Shown in pieces: positions 37,568-46,050 of a DNA stretch of 64,000 bases. A model generated the notes under the pieces. That model saw only the letters and a program-made list of their open reading frames with translations, was not told where the DNA came from and did not search any database. The number at the start of each line of letters is the position of its first letter. Position 1 is the stretch's first letter. Origin of the DNA: an uncultured Dongia sp. (GTDB lineage Bacteria > Pseudomonadota > Alphaproteobacteria > Dongiales > Dongiaceae). The position numbers were made by a program, and so were the translations under genes. The stretch lies in assembly GCF_936916975.1 (NCBI RefSeq), contig NZ_CAKZGO010000016.1:1-64000 (forward strand). Direction: 5' to 3'.

Positions 37568-38184
37568 AACGAACGCGCTCCCCCGAAATCTGCCGCAAAA
37601 GAATTCCTGCTGCCGCCGCGAGTTTAACTAGCCCCAGGAAGTGCTGCAATCAGGGTCAAATTTGATAACCTATCGGCATTGGGTTGCAGGGCTGTGACAG
37701 ACGACCCTGAGGCCGGGGCCGCGGGCACATCTTGTCCTGGCCCAAGAGGTTCCGCGAATCTGGCCCCGCTTGCGGGCCATTCGCGTCTGCGGTAAAAGCG
37801 TCATATCCAAATCTCATAGTCGCTTTGGGGGCAGATCGATGACGAGAGATTTCACGTTCGCGACGCCGCAAGATGGGGGAATTGGCGACGCTGGGGGCGC
37901 ATTTGTCATTCTATGACTGGATCGCCGGGGCCGTGCGTCACGATTGGGTGTTCATCCCTAATCACGCAACACCAAGAGATTTTTGGGCTAATGGCAGAGA
38001 CAGATCGTGGTGACCGCTCGCCGGTTGCCGCGGCTTCCCCGTAACGTGAATTCACTTTTTCAGCCCGAAATGCATAATAGACAGTCCACACGGTAAAAAA
38101 ACGAAACGTAAGAGTTACTGGCAAATCTACAGGGAATTGATTGTCGCGGCGGGCATTCCGCTCACCGCCATCAGGGAGGTTCGA
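37568..38184. other. 617-base intergenic region upstream of the polyamine-type ABC operon
   Basis: The longest gap in the window. I find no convincing coding sequence; open frames here have basic, low-complexity products. It must hold the promoters of the divergent enolase-family gene and of the ABC operon. It contains a strong hairpin at 37753-37785 and an AT-rich stretch around 38050-38120 (TTCACTTTTTC, GGTAAAAAAACG), the most likely promoter area. No tRNA-like or recognised riboswitch sequence is seen. Confidence 0.6.
37753..37785. repeat. Extended hairpin in the region upstream of potD
   Basis: CGCGAAT (37753-37759) pairs with ATTCGCG (37779-37785); inside, GGCCC (37762-37766) pairs with GGGCC (37774-37778) around a 7-base loop, with a 2-base bulge. 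This 33-base structure has no T run, so it is a leader-RNA or operator candidate and not a plain terminator. Confidence 0.45.
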
Positions 38185-39351
38185 ATGACAAAAAAGACTT
38201 TAACTTCCGCGCAAGAGACGATGCGTGCTGCAATGGTATCTCGTCGCAAAATACTCCAATCAGCTACAGCGATCGGCGCCGTCGGCCTGACCTCGCCGTT
38301 CCTCGTCAAGAATGCATTTTCATCGTCGGGCGAGTTGAATCTGCTGATGTGGTCGGACGAGTTTCCCGATCCGGTGATCCCCAACTTTGAAAAAGCGACT
38401 GGTATCAAAGTGAACCAGACGCCGTTCTCGCAGAACGAGGAGCAGATCAACAAGCTGCAGGCGACCGGGGGCGAAGGCTTTGATCTCTGCCAGCCGACCC
38501 GCAACCGTGCGCCGCAGTACAAGGATCTAGCCGTGCTGGCGCCGTTCGACACCAATAAGATCAAGAACTCGGGTAATGTCATTCCTTCGTTCCTGGAGAG
38601 CGCCGCCAGCCTGTGGACCTGGGAAGACGGCCTCTATTATGTGCCGCATGTCTGGGGCACCGAGGCGCTGTCCTATCGCACAGACCTCTATCCGGGCGAT
38701 GTCACCAAGCTCAGCTACGGTTCGCTGTGGGATGAAGCCGTGAAGGGGCATACCCAGGGCCGCGGTCACTCCTTCCTGCTCGGCATCGGCCTGTGGTGGG
38801 ATGCGTCGGGCAAGATGCCCTCCAACCGCATGCAGGACGGTTACAAGGACGAAGCGAGCTTCAAGAAGCTGTGGGATCCGATCCTTGCCTTCGCGACCGA
38901 GAACAAGGCCTTCGTGAAGCAGTTCTGGGATTCGGCCGATAACACGAAGTCGGGCCTGATGGAGAACGACGTCTGGATCGGCCAGACCTGGGATGGTCCG
39001 GTTCTGTCGCTGAAGAAGGAAGGCAAGCCGGTCAACTATACCGCTCCGTCCGAAGGTGCCATCGCGTGGCTCGATGGCCTGTCGCTGATGAAGGCGGCGA
39101 AGAACACGGACCAGGTCTATGAGTTCATCAACTACCTGCTGACCCCGGAAGTCTCGGGTCAGTTGGCAGAGGGCTCAGGCTATAACCCGGTCGTCACCGG
39201 CGCTGACGGGTTTACCTCGGACGTCTACAAAAAGAACTTCCAGGATGCCTTCCCGGGCGATGCGCTTAGCAAAGTCTGGCATTGGCCGGCCGAGCCGACC
39301 TGGTACGCGGAAATCCGCAGCCAGTACGTGCAGCAGTTCCAGGCTGCCTAA
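38185..39351 (+). CDS. Polyamine-type ABC transporter, substrate-binding protein (PotD/PotF family)
   Basis: A 388-residue periplasmic binding protein. The N-terminus has SRRKILQ, a twin-arginine-like motif, before a hydrophobic stretch, so Tat export is likely. The mature protein opens ELNLLMWSDEFPDPVIPNFE, with GFDLCQPTRN and YYVPHVWGTEALSYR, then WIGQTWDGPV and PSEGAIAWLDGLSLMK, all typical of spermidine/putrescine binders. The ATG at 38185 is preceded by CAGGGAGG. It heads a four-gene importer operon; a hairpin separates it from the ATPase gene. Confidence 0.92.
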   Translation: MTKKTLTSAQETMRAAMVSRRKILQSATAIGAVGLTSPFLVKNAFSSSGELNLLMWSDEFPDPVIPNFEKATGIKVNQTPFSQNEEQINKLQATGGEGFDLCQPTRNRAPQYKDLAVLAPFDTNKIKNSGNVIPSFLESAASLWTWEDGLYYVPHVWGTEALSYRTDLYPGDVTKLSYGSLWDEAVKGHTQGRGHSFLLGIGLWWDASGKMPSNRMQDGYKDEASFKKLWDPILAFATENKAFVKQFWDSADNTKSGLMENDVWIGQTWDGPVLSLKKEGKPVNYTAPSEGAIAWLDGLSLMKAAKNTDQVYEFINYLLTPEVSGQLAEGSGYNPVVTGADGFTSDVYKKNFQDAFPGDALSKVWHWPAEPTWYAEIRSQYVQQFQAA

Positions 39352-39371
39352 GCCTGATAAGGTTGGATGTG

Positions 39372-39405
39372 GTCAGCCCCGGTTCGCCGGGGCTGACTCA
39401 TTTTT
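39372..39405 (+). terminator. Hairpin with T run between binding-protein and ATPase genes
   Basis: GTCAGCCCCGG (39372-39382) and CCGGGGCTGAC (39387-39397) form an 11-bp perfect stem with a TTCG tetraloop, followed by TCATTTTT. It has the form of an intrinsic terminator inside the operon. Such elements often stop most transcripts after the binding-protein gene, or protect its 3' end, giving more binding protein than ATPase. Confidence 0.82.
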
Positions 39406-39507
39406 GCCGAGAATATCTGCCGGGGTTTGATCCTGCTTGATCTCGCCTGATCTTGGGGTGAAACTCGGCCCAATGATAAAATAAAAAAATAGAGACAGGG
39501 CAAGCAT

Positions 39508-40593
39508 ATGAGCGCGGGCGTCGAGCTTGACCGGGTAACGGTCCGCTTCGGTGAGTTTACGGCTGTCGATAACGCGACACTCGACATCAAGGGCGGTGAA
39601 TTTTTCTCCTTTCTGGGGCCGTCGGGCTGCGGTAAGACGACAATTCTGCGCACCGTGTCGGGTTTCCTTGAGCCAACCCATGGCCATGTGAGGATTGGTG
39701 GCCAGGACATGTCCGGCATCGGCCCCAACAAGCGGCCGACCGCGCTGATCTTTCAGAACCTCGCGCTGTTTCCGCTGATGTCCGTAGCCGAGAATATCAC
39801 CTATGGCTTGCGCGTCCGGGGCGTTGATAAGGCCTCGCGCCGGAAGAAGGCCGACGAATTGCTGGACCTCATCGCGCTGCCGGGGCAGGGCGACAAGCTG
39901 GTCAGCGAGCTTTCAGGTGGGCAGAAGCAGCGCGTGGCGATCGCGCGCGCACTTGCCGTGCAGCCTAAGGTGCTCTTGCTCGATGAGCCGTTGTCGGCGC
40001 TCGATCTCAAACTTCGCCAGCATATGCGCAGCGAGTTGCGCAGTATCCAGCAGAAGGTGGGTATCACCTTCATCTACATCACCCACGACCAGGGTGAAGC
40101 CTTGACCATGTCCGACCGTATCGCGGTGATGAGCGACGGCGTTATCCAGCAGATCGGGGATGGCAAGGCGGTCTATGATGCGCCGACGACCGCATTCGTG
40201 GCGTCATTCGTGGGAGAGAACAATCCGTTTCCGGGCATTGTTGCCCAGGCCGATGACAATTATGCCACCGTAGATACGGCGTTCGGCCGGCTCCGGGGTA
40301 GAAACCCGCGGGGAGCAAAAGCGGGTGACAAAGCCATTCTGTTCGTGCGGCCTGAATCGGCGCGGCTGGGCCAAGGTGAGACCGATACCACGTTCGCCTC
40401 GACCGTGAAGAACGTCGCCTTCGAAGGCAACATGACGCATGTCTATCTTGAGGGTATCGGCAAGAAGGATGTCACGGTGTCTGTCGGGCGCCGCAGCAGC
40501 ATGACTATACCTGCACCGCACGAGGCGACGCCCATCTGCTATGACGCCGAGCTCGGTATCGTCCTGCCGGAAGGGATGCTTGCCCGTGAGTAG
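39508..40593 (+). CDS. Polyamine-type ABC transporter ATP-binding protein (PotA family)
   Basis: A 361-residue nucleotide-binding subunit with intact catalytic motifs: Walker A GPSGCGKTT, Q-loop IFQNLALFPLMS, signature ELSGGQKQR, Walker B LLLDEPLSALD, and switch His in YITHDQGEA. The C-terminal ~120 residues form a TOBE regulatory domain (FVRPESARLG). It energises the two permeases that follow. The permease gene starts inside its last codons (8-base overlap), so translation is coupled. Confidence 0.95.
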   Translation: MSAGVELDRVTVRFGEFTAVDNATLDIKGGEFFSFLGPSGCGKTTILRTVSGFLEPTHGHVRIGGQDMSGIGPNKRPTALIFQNLALFPLMSVAENITYGLRVRGVDKASRRKKADELLDLIALPGQGDKLVSELSGGQKQRVAIARALAVQPKVLLLDEPLSALDLKLRQHMRSELRSIQQKVGITFIYITHDQGEALTMSDRIAVMSDGVIQQIGDGKAVYDAPTTAFVASFVGENNPFPGIVAQADDNYATVDTAFGRLRGRNPRGAKAGDKAILFVRPESARLGQGETDTTFASTVKNVAFEGNMTHVYLEGIGKKDVTVSVGRRSSMTIPAPHEATPICYDAELGIVLPEGMLARE

Positions 40594-41590
40594 CCGCGCA
40601 TTCGTCTTCATTATTCCGGTCATTGTCATCGCCATTTTCTGGGTGATGGCGGTGCGCGAGGCGAAGCGGCGCCCGGACCCGACCCGCAAGGGTTTCTTTG
40701 AGCGCAACGGCGTCGTTCTGGGCAGCGTGTTCATAGCGTTGGTGGCGTTCTGGACCCTGTTCCTGGTCGCCTTGCCATACCTCTATATGGTGGTCGAAAG
40801 TTTCCATCCGGCCTTGCCGCCGATGAAGCGCGGCGGGCCGGACGATGTTGTCACGATCGCGCAGTACAGCTCCTTCGTTGTCAATCCGACCATTGGGGCG
40901 GTCAACTGGCTGCATATGAGCGCGCTGCTGTTCTCGATCATTGCCTCTATCGCGGTGACGGCTCTCAACTTCGCGATATGCTACCCGCTTGCTTACTACA
41001 TGGCGCAGGCTGGCACGCCGCAGAAGATCCGTCTGCTGATGCTGGGGCTGATCGTGCCCTACTGGGTCAACGAGATTCTGCGCGCCTTTTCATTGCGATT
41101 GCTGCTTGCGTCGCGGGGCCTGATCAACCAGGCGCTGATGGGCCTCGACATCACCGATGCGCCGATTGATTTCCTCGGCAACAATACCGGCCTCTATGTC
41201 GGTCTTTCTTATGCCTATCTCCTGGTGATGATGTTCCCGCTCTACAATGCGATAGAGAGCCTCGACAAGAACCAGATCGAGGCCGCGCGCGATTTAGGGG
41301 CGCCGTGGTGGCGCATCCATAGGGACGTCGTCATCCCCTATGCCAAGCCCGGCATCGCGTCTGGCTGCACGATGGTCTTCATGCTATCGGTTGGGTCGCT
41401 GGCGGCGCCGCAGTTCCTGGGTGGTCCGCGGACGCTGTGGTTCACGGCAGTCATCTACGATTTCTTCTTCCAGAGTTTCAACTGGCCGCGTGGTGCCGCC
41501 TACGCGTTCATCATGCTGATAGTCTGCATTGCCTTGGTCATGGCCATGCTCCGTCTCTTCAAGGTATCCCTTGGGGAGGCCATAAAATGA
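40586..41590 (+). CDS. Polyamine-type ABC transporter permease (PotB family)
   Basis: A 334-residue inner-membrane permease with six or seven hydrophobic segments. The coupling (EAA) loop is EAARDLGAPWWRIHRDVVIP. The long first periplasmic loop and NEILRAFSLRLLLASRGLINQAL region are typical of PotB/PotH proteins. I start at the GTG at 40586, 9 bases after GGAAGGG and overlapping the ATPase stop; the frame extends upstream but without family resemblance. Its TGA overlaps the next ATG by four bases. Confidence 0.93.
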   Translation: MSSRAFVFIIPVIVIAIFWVMAVREAKRRPDPTRKGFFERNGVVLGSVFIALVAFWTLFLVALPYLYMVVESFHPALPPMKRGGPDDVVTIAQYSSFVVNPTIGAVNWLHMSALLFSIIASIAVTALNFAICYPLAYYMAQAGTPQKIRLLMLGLIVPYWVNEILRAFSLRLLLASRGLINQALMGLDITDAPIDFLGNNTGLYVGLSYAYLLVMMFPLYNAIESLDKNQIEAARDLGAPWWRIHRDVVIPYAKPGIASGCTMVFMLSVGSLAAPQFLGGPRTLWFTAVIYDFFFQSFNWPRGAAYAFIMLIVCIALVMAMLRLFKVSLGEAIK

Positions 41591-42465
41591 CCTCGAAAAT
41601 GATCATGCGCGGGATGATCGGGTTCTACATCCTGCTGTTCTTCGGCTATCTGTTCGGCCCTCTGGCCGTAATGGGTATCACCGCGTTCAATACGCCCAAC
41701 TATCCGCAGGCCTATCCCTTTGAGGCCTTCACGCTCGATTGGTTCGTGAAGCTGTGGAACCACCGTTCCATGATGGACGGGCTGAAGAACTCGATCATCA
41801 TCGGTATCGGGGTGGTGGCCATATCGGTGCCGGTGGGCCTTGCGGCGTCGATTATCATGAGCCAGATCTATCACCGCGCGCGCGGCCTCTATTATCTGGT
41901 GACGATTTCGCCGTTGCTGACCCCAGGGGTCATTATCGGCATTTCGACGGTGATTTTCTGGAAAGACGTGATGAGCGTCACCGATCTTACAAAGGGATTG
42001 TTCTACAAAGGCATCATCCTGACGATCCTTGGCCAAGCGAGTTTTGTCTCGGCCTATTGCTTGCTGATCTTCATGGCCCGCCTCACGCGCTTCGATCGTG
42101 CCCAGGAGGAGGCAGCTCTCGATCTCGGCGCCTCCTACCCACAGGTCTTCTGGCACATCCTGCTGCCCTACCTGAAGCCGGCTGTCGTTTCGGCCGTGGT
42201 CATCGGCTTCCTGTCGTCCTTCGAAAACTACAACACGACCACCTTCGCCATATTGGCTGACAAAACGTTGGTGACCGTCCTGGCGGGCGAGGTACGGCAG
42301 GGCACGACGCCGGCCCTATCGGCGCTGGCGGTCATTATCATCGGTATCTCGCTGCTAGGCGCCATCGGCTATGAGATCGCCAAACGCCGGGAGCAGACCC
42401 GCGCCGACCGTGCTTACCGGCAGGCGCAGATCGCGGAGCGCGATGAGGTCGAGGCCATAGCGTAG
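41587..42465 (+). CDS. Polyamine-type ABC transporter permease (PotC family)
   Basis: A 292-residue permease, the second membrane subunit. Six hydrophobic segments are visible. The coupling loop is EEAALDLGASYPQVFWHILLP; FLSSFENYNTTTF is typical of PotC/PotI. It starts at ATG 41587 within ATGA, overlapping the PotB stop. The tail is charged and cytoplasmic. It ends the importer operon, 105 bases before the MocR-type regulator on the same strand. Confidence 0.94.
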   Translation: MTSKMIMRGMIGFYILLFFGYLFGPLAVMGITAFNTPNYPQAYPFEAFTLDWFVKLWNHRSMMDGLKNSIIIGIGVVAISVPVGLAASIIMSQIYHRARGLYYLVTISPLLTPGVIIGISTVIFWKDVMSVTDLTKGLFYKGIILTILGQASFVSAYCLLIFMARLTRFDRAQEEAALDLGASYPQVFWHILLPYLKPAVVSAVVIGFLSSFENYNTTTFAILADKTLVTVLAGEVRQGTTPALSALAVIIIGISLLGAIGYEIAKRREQTRADRAYRQAQIAERDEVEAIA

Positions 42466-42570
42466 GGATACCTTGTCCGGGGGCAGGAAACCGGTCGTTT
42501 TCCGCCCGCACTGCGTGTCAAAGAAAGCTGTTGATGCCGAGGCCCGGGGCGTCGATGCTGGTCGGGTAGA

Positions 42571-44106
42571 ATGCCGATCGATACCTGCTTGGGGGATATC
42601 CGCTTGGGCCACGACAGCCGCGCCATCCTGTTCCATCTGGAAACCGACCGGACGACCACGCTCCAGGCGCAGCTGCGGCGCATGCTGGTGTCGGCGATCC
42701 TGGATGGACAGATCCCGGCCGGGAGCCCGCTGCCGTCCTGCCGGGCGCTGGCCCAATCCCTGAAGATCGCCCGGAACACGGTTGTCCTCGCCTATCAGGA
42801 TCTGGCCGAGGAAGGGTTCCTGATCGCCAAGGAGCGCAGCGGCTTTTTCGTCAACCCGGACGTGGTGGCGGCGAAACCCAAGGAACTGGCGGCACCGGCA
42901 GCGCCCAAGGTCGAAAGCCCTGAGGCGAATGATGAGCCCGACTGGGTGATGCGCTTCAAATGCCGGCCATCGCTGCAACGCAATGTGGTGAAGCCGGCCA
43001 ATTGGCAGGACTACCCCTATCCCTTTATCTATGGGCAGATCGACCAGAACCTGTTCCCGCTCGCCGCCTGGCGGGAATGTTCGCGCCAGGCGTTGAGCGT
43101 CAACGCAGTCCGCGAATGGGCCAAGGACCGCTTTGCCGAGGATGACCCGCTGCTGGTTGAACAGATCCGCACCCGGCTGCTGCCGCGCCGCGGCGTCCGG
43201 GTGGGGCCGGACGAGATTCTGGTGACGGTAGGGGCACAGCAGGCGCTCTATCTGCTGTCGGCGCTGCTGTTTGACCACAAAACGACCTTCGGCATCGAGG
43301 ATCCTGGCTACACTGATGCCCGCAACATCGCTGCCTTGCGCACCAACCGGCTGGTGTCGCTGCCGGTCGACGACCAGGGGTTGGTCCTGGGACCGGAGCT
43401 GGGTGGTTGCGACTATGTTTACGTAACCCCTAGTCATCAGTTCCCGACCACCGTCACCATGTCCCTGGAGCGGCGCCATGCCCTGCTCGAGACAGCGGTG
43501 GCGAAGGATTTCCTGCTGATCGAGGATGATTACGAGAGCGAACTCACCCATCACGGCTCGCCGCAGCCGGCGCTGAAATCCCTCGACCGCCACGGGCGCG
43601 TGATCTTCGTCTCCAGCCTGTCGAAGACCCTGGCGCCGGGCCTGCGCATCGGCTTCCTGGTGGCACCGAAGCCGCTCATTGCCGAGTTGCGGGCGCTGCG
43701 CCGGCTGATGATCCGCCATCCCGCCGCCAACAATCAGCGCACCATCGCCTTGTTCCTGGCGGATGGGCATCATGACACGCTGCTGCGTCGCCTGTGCAGC
43801 GTCTACCGCGAGCGTCTGGCAGCGGCGGTGACGGCGCTGGCCAAGCACCTGCCCGAATTTTCCGTTAACCTCACCGCCGGCGGGACGGCGCTGTGGATCA
43901 AGGGACCGAAGGGCTGCGATATGGCGGCGATAGCCGCTGCGGCGCAACGGCGCGGCGTGGTGATCGAACCCGGTGCCGTGCATTTTCTGGGGCAACCGGG
44001 ACCGGCTAATTTCTGCCGCCTCGGCGTCTCGTCGATCTCGACCGACCGGATCGAGCCGGGGATCAAGCTTCTGGCCGAAGCCATGCGAGAAGTGGCACAG
44101 GGCTAA
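42571..44106 (+). CDS. MocR-family (GntR-aminotransferase) regulator, TauR-like
   Basis: A 511-residue fusion of a GntR winged helix (about 25-95: QLRRMLVSAILDGQIPAGSP, RALAQSLKIARNTVVLAYQDL) to an inactive or low-activity class I aminotransferase domain that holds PLP. The PLP Lys is in VSSLSKTLAPGLRIGF, with LIEDDYESEL supplying the Asp. MocR regulators sense PLP-amine adducts; TauR activates taurine genes. The next gene is xsc, the sulfonate-cleaving enzyme, which supports a TauR-like role. A candidate operator lies in the gap to xsc. The start at 42571 lacks a clear ribosome site, so it may be slightly off. Confidence 0.88.
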   Translation: MPIDTCLGDIRLGHDSRAILFHLETDRTTTLQAQLRRMLVSAILDGQIPAGSPLPSCRALAQSLKIARNTVVLAYQDLAEEGFLIAKERSGFFVNPDVVAAKPKELAAPAAPKVESPEANDEPDWVMRFKCRPSLQRNVVKPANWQDYPYPFIYGQIDQNLFPLAAWRECSRQALSVNAVREWAKDRFAEDDPLLVEQIRTRLLPRRGVRVGPDEILVTVGAQQALYLLSALLFDHKTTFGIEDPGYTDARNIAALRTNRLVSLPVDDQGLVLGPELGGCDYVYVTPSHQFPTTVTMSLERRHALLETAVAKDFLLIEDDYESELTHHGSPQPALKSLDRHGRVIFVSSLSKTLAPGLRIGFLVAPKPLIAELRALRRLMIRHPAANNQRTIALFLADGHHDTLLRRLCSVYRERLAAAVTALAKHLPEFSVNLTAGGTALWIKGPKGCDMAAIAAAAQRRGVVIEPGAVHFLGQPGPANFCRLGVSSISTDRIEPGIKLLAEAMREVAQG

Positions 44107-44135
44107 GTGGGTCCAAGTAGGGTAGTCGGGATAAG

Positions 44136-44168
44136 CTGGCCCCACGCTGCACCCATGGCTGGACCTAT
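44136..44168 (+). promoter_or_regulatory. Candidate TauR operator (two direct repeats)
   Basis: CTGGACCTAT at 44159-44168 matches nine of ten positions of CTGGACYTAA, the TauR box as I recall it from Rhodobacter. A weaker copy, CTGGCCCCAC, lies at 44136-44145, 23 bases earlier in the same orientation. Both precede xsc and follow the TauR-like gene. Confidence 0.35.
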
Positions 44169-44237
44169 GAAGGGGCCAGAGCCCTCCCTATCGTGATGGT
44201 AGCTAGTTCAAGCCCTTTAGCGGAATGGAATTCCACC

Positions 44238-46013
44238 ATGAAAATGACGACGGAAGAGGCCTTTGTGAAGGTCCTGCAGATGCATGGCATCGAGCATGCG
44301 TTTGGCATTATCGGCTCGGCCTTCATGCCGATTTCCGACCTCTTTCCCAAGGCCGGCATCAAGTTCTGGGACGTGGCGCATGAGTGCAACGGCGGCCTGA
44401 TCTGCGACGGTTACACGCGGTCGACCGGCAAGATCGCCATGGCCATCGCGCAGAACGGTCCCGGCATCACCAACTTCGTCACACCTGTGAAGACCGCCTA
44501 TTGGAACCACACGCCGATGCTGCTGGTGACGCCGCAGGCCGCCAACAAGACCATCGGCCAGGGTGGGTTCCAGGAAGTCGAGCAGATGGCACTGTTCCGG
44601 GACATGGTCTGCTACCAGGAAGAAGTGCGCGATCCCTCGCGTATCGCTGAGGTCTTAAACCGCGTGATCCTCAAGGCGCTACGCGGATCGGCGCCCGCGC
44701 AGATCAACGTGCCGCGGGACTACTGGACCCAGGTCATCGACATCGAGCTACCGCAGATCGTGCGGCTCGAGCGTCCGGCCGGTGGCGCTGACGCTATAGC
44801 CAAGGCTGCAAAGCTGCTCTCCACCGCCAAATTTCCGGTGATCCTGTCGGGTGCCGGCGTGGTCATCGCCAATGCCATCCCGGATTGCCAAGCGCTTGCG
44901 GAGCGATTGGATGCGCCAGTCTGCAGCGGCTATCAACATAATGACAGTTTTCCGGGTTCCCATCCTTTGGCTGCTGGCCCACTCGGCTATAACGGTTCCA
45001 AGGCGGCGATGGAACTCATCGCCAAGGCCGACGTCGTCCTTGCCCTGGGTACGCGCCTCAACCCGTTCTCGACTCTGCCGGGCTATGGCATCGATTACTG
45101 GCCGAAGAACGCCAGCATTATCCAGGTCGACATCAACGCCGATCGCATCGGCCTCACCAAGAAAGTGACCGTCGGCATCTGCGGCGATGCCAAGCAGGTT
45201 GCGCAGCAGATCCTGGCACAGCTCGAGGCCAATGCTGGCAATGAGGGCCGCGCTGAGCGCAAGGCGCTCATCCACCGCACGAAATCGGCCTGGCTGCAGG
45301 CCCTGAGCAGCATGGACCACGAGGACGACGACGTAGGCACCAGCTGGAACGCGGATGCGCGAAAGCGAGATTCCGACCGTATGTCGCCGCGCATGGCATG
45401 GCGTGCGATCCAGGCCGGCTTGCCCAAGAACGCGATCATCTCGTCAGACATCGGTAACAATTGCGCCATTGGCAACGCCTATCCGACTTTCGAGAGCGGC
45501 CGGAAATATCTGGCGCCTGGTCTGTTCGGCCCCTGCGGCTACGGCTTCCCGGCCATCCTCGGCGCCAAAATCGGCTGCCCGGACGTGCCGGTGGTGGGCT
45601 TTGCTGGCGATGGTGCCTTTGGCATCAGCATGAACGAGATGACGTCGTGTGGCCGCGACGAATGGCCGGCCATCACCATGGTCGTGTTCCGCAACTACCA
45701 ATGGGGTGCGGAAAAGCGCAACACGACACTCTGGTACGACAACAATTTCGTCGGCACCGAACTTGATCCGGAATTGAGCTACGCCAAGCTGGCCGAAGGT
45801 TGCGGGTTAAAGGGCGTCCAGGTGCGTACGCAGGCCGAACTTACCAGCGCGCTGCAGACCGCCTGCAAGGCGCAGGATGACGGCGTCACGACTTTCATTG
45901 AAGTGATCCTCAACCAGGAACTGGGTGAACCGTTCCGGCGCGACGCCATGAAGAAGCCCGTTGTGGTGGCCGGGATCGATCCCAAGGATATGCGACCACA
46001 GCAGGTTGGCTGA
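44238..46013 (+). CDS. xsc: Sulfoacetaldehyde acetyltransferase
   Basis: A 591-residue thiamine-diphosphate enzyme that converts sulfoacetaldehyde plus phosphate to acetyl phosphate and sulfite, the desulfonation step of taurine catabolism. MTTEEAFVKVLQMHGIEHAF, GIIGSAFMPISDLFPKAGI and HECNGGLICDGYTR are strongly Xsc-like. The ThDP motif is GFAGDGAFGISMNEM followed by an Asn in FRNYQWG. The ATG at 44238 fits the family N-terminus; the frame opens 15 codons earlier. A terminator follows, then a convergent TauE-like sulfite exporter. A phosphate acetyltransferase gene, often adjacent, is absent. Confidence 0.94.
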   Translation: MKMTTEEAFVKVLQMHGIEHAFGIIGSAFMPISDLFPKAGIKFWDVAHECNGGLICDGYTRSTGKIAMAIAQNGPGITNFVTPVKTAYWNHTPMLLVTPQAANKTIGQGGFQEVEQMALFRDMVCYQEEVRDPSRIAEVLNRVILKALRGSAPAQINVPRDYWTQVIDIELPQIVRLERPAGGADAIAKAAKLLSTAKFPVILSGAGVVIANAIPDCQALAERLDAPVCSGYQHNDSFPGSHPLAAGPLGYNGSKAAMELIAKADVVLALGTRLNPFSTLPGYGIDYWPKNASIIQVDINADRIGLTKKVTVGICGDAKQVAQQILAQLEANAGNEGRAERKALIHRTKSAWLQALSSMDHEDDDVGTSWNADARKRDSDRMSPRMAWRAIQAGLPKNAIISSDIGNNCAIGNAYPTFESGRKYLAPGLFGPCGYGFPAILGAKIGCPDVPVVGFAGDGAFGISMNEMTSCGRDEWPAITMVVFRNYQWGAEKRNTTLWYDNNFVGTELDPELSYAKLAEGCGLKGVQVRTQAELTSALQTACKAQDDGVTTFIEVILNQELGEPFRRDAMKKPVVVAGIDPKDMRPQQVG

Positions 46014-46020
46014 TCATACA

Positions 46021-46050
46021 AAGGCGGGTTTTCGGACCCGCCTTTTTCTT
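46021..46050 (+). terminator. Intrinsic terminator of xsc
   Basis: AAGGCGGGT (46021-46029) and ACCCGCCTT (46036-46044) form a 9-bp perfect stem with a short TTTCGG-type loop, followed by TTTCTT. It lies eight bases after the xsc stop. Confidence 0.9.

Noticed and set aside
37656-38124. Short minus-strand frames in the 617-base gap as small genes.
   Set aside because: Products are Arg/Pro-rich and not protein-like, no ribosome sites were seen, and codon positions show no coding bias.
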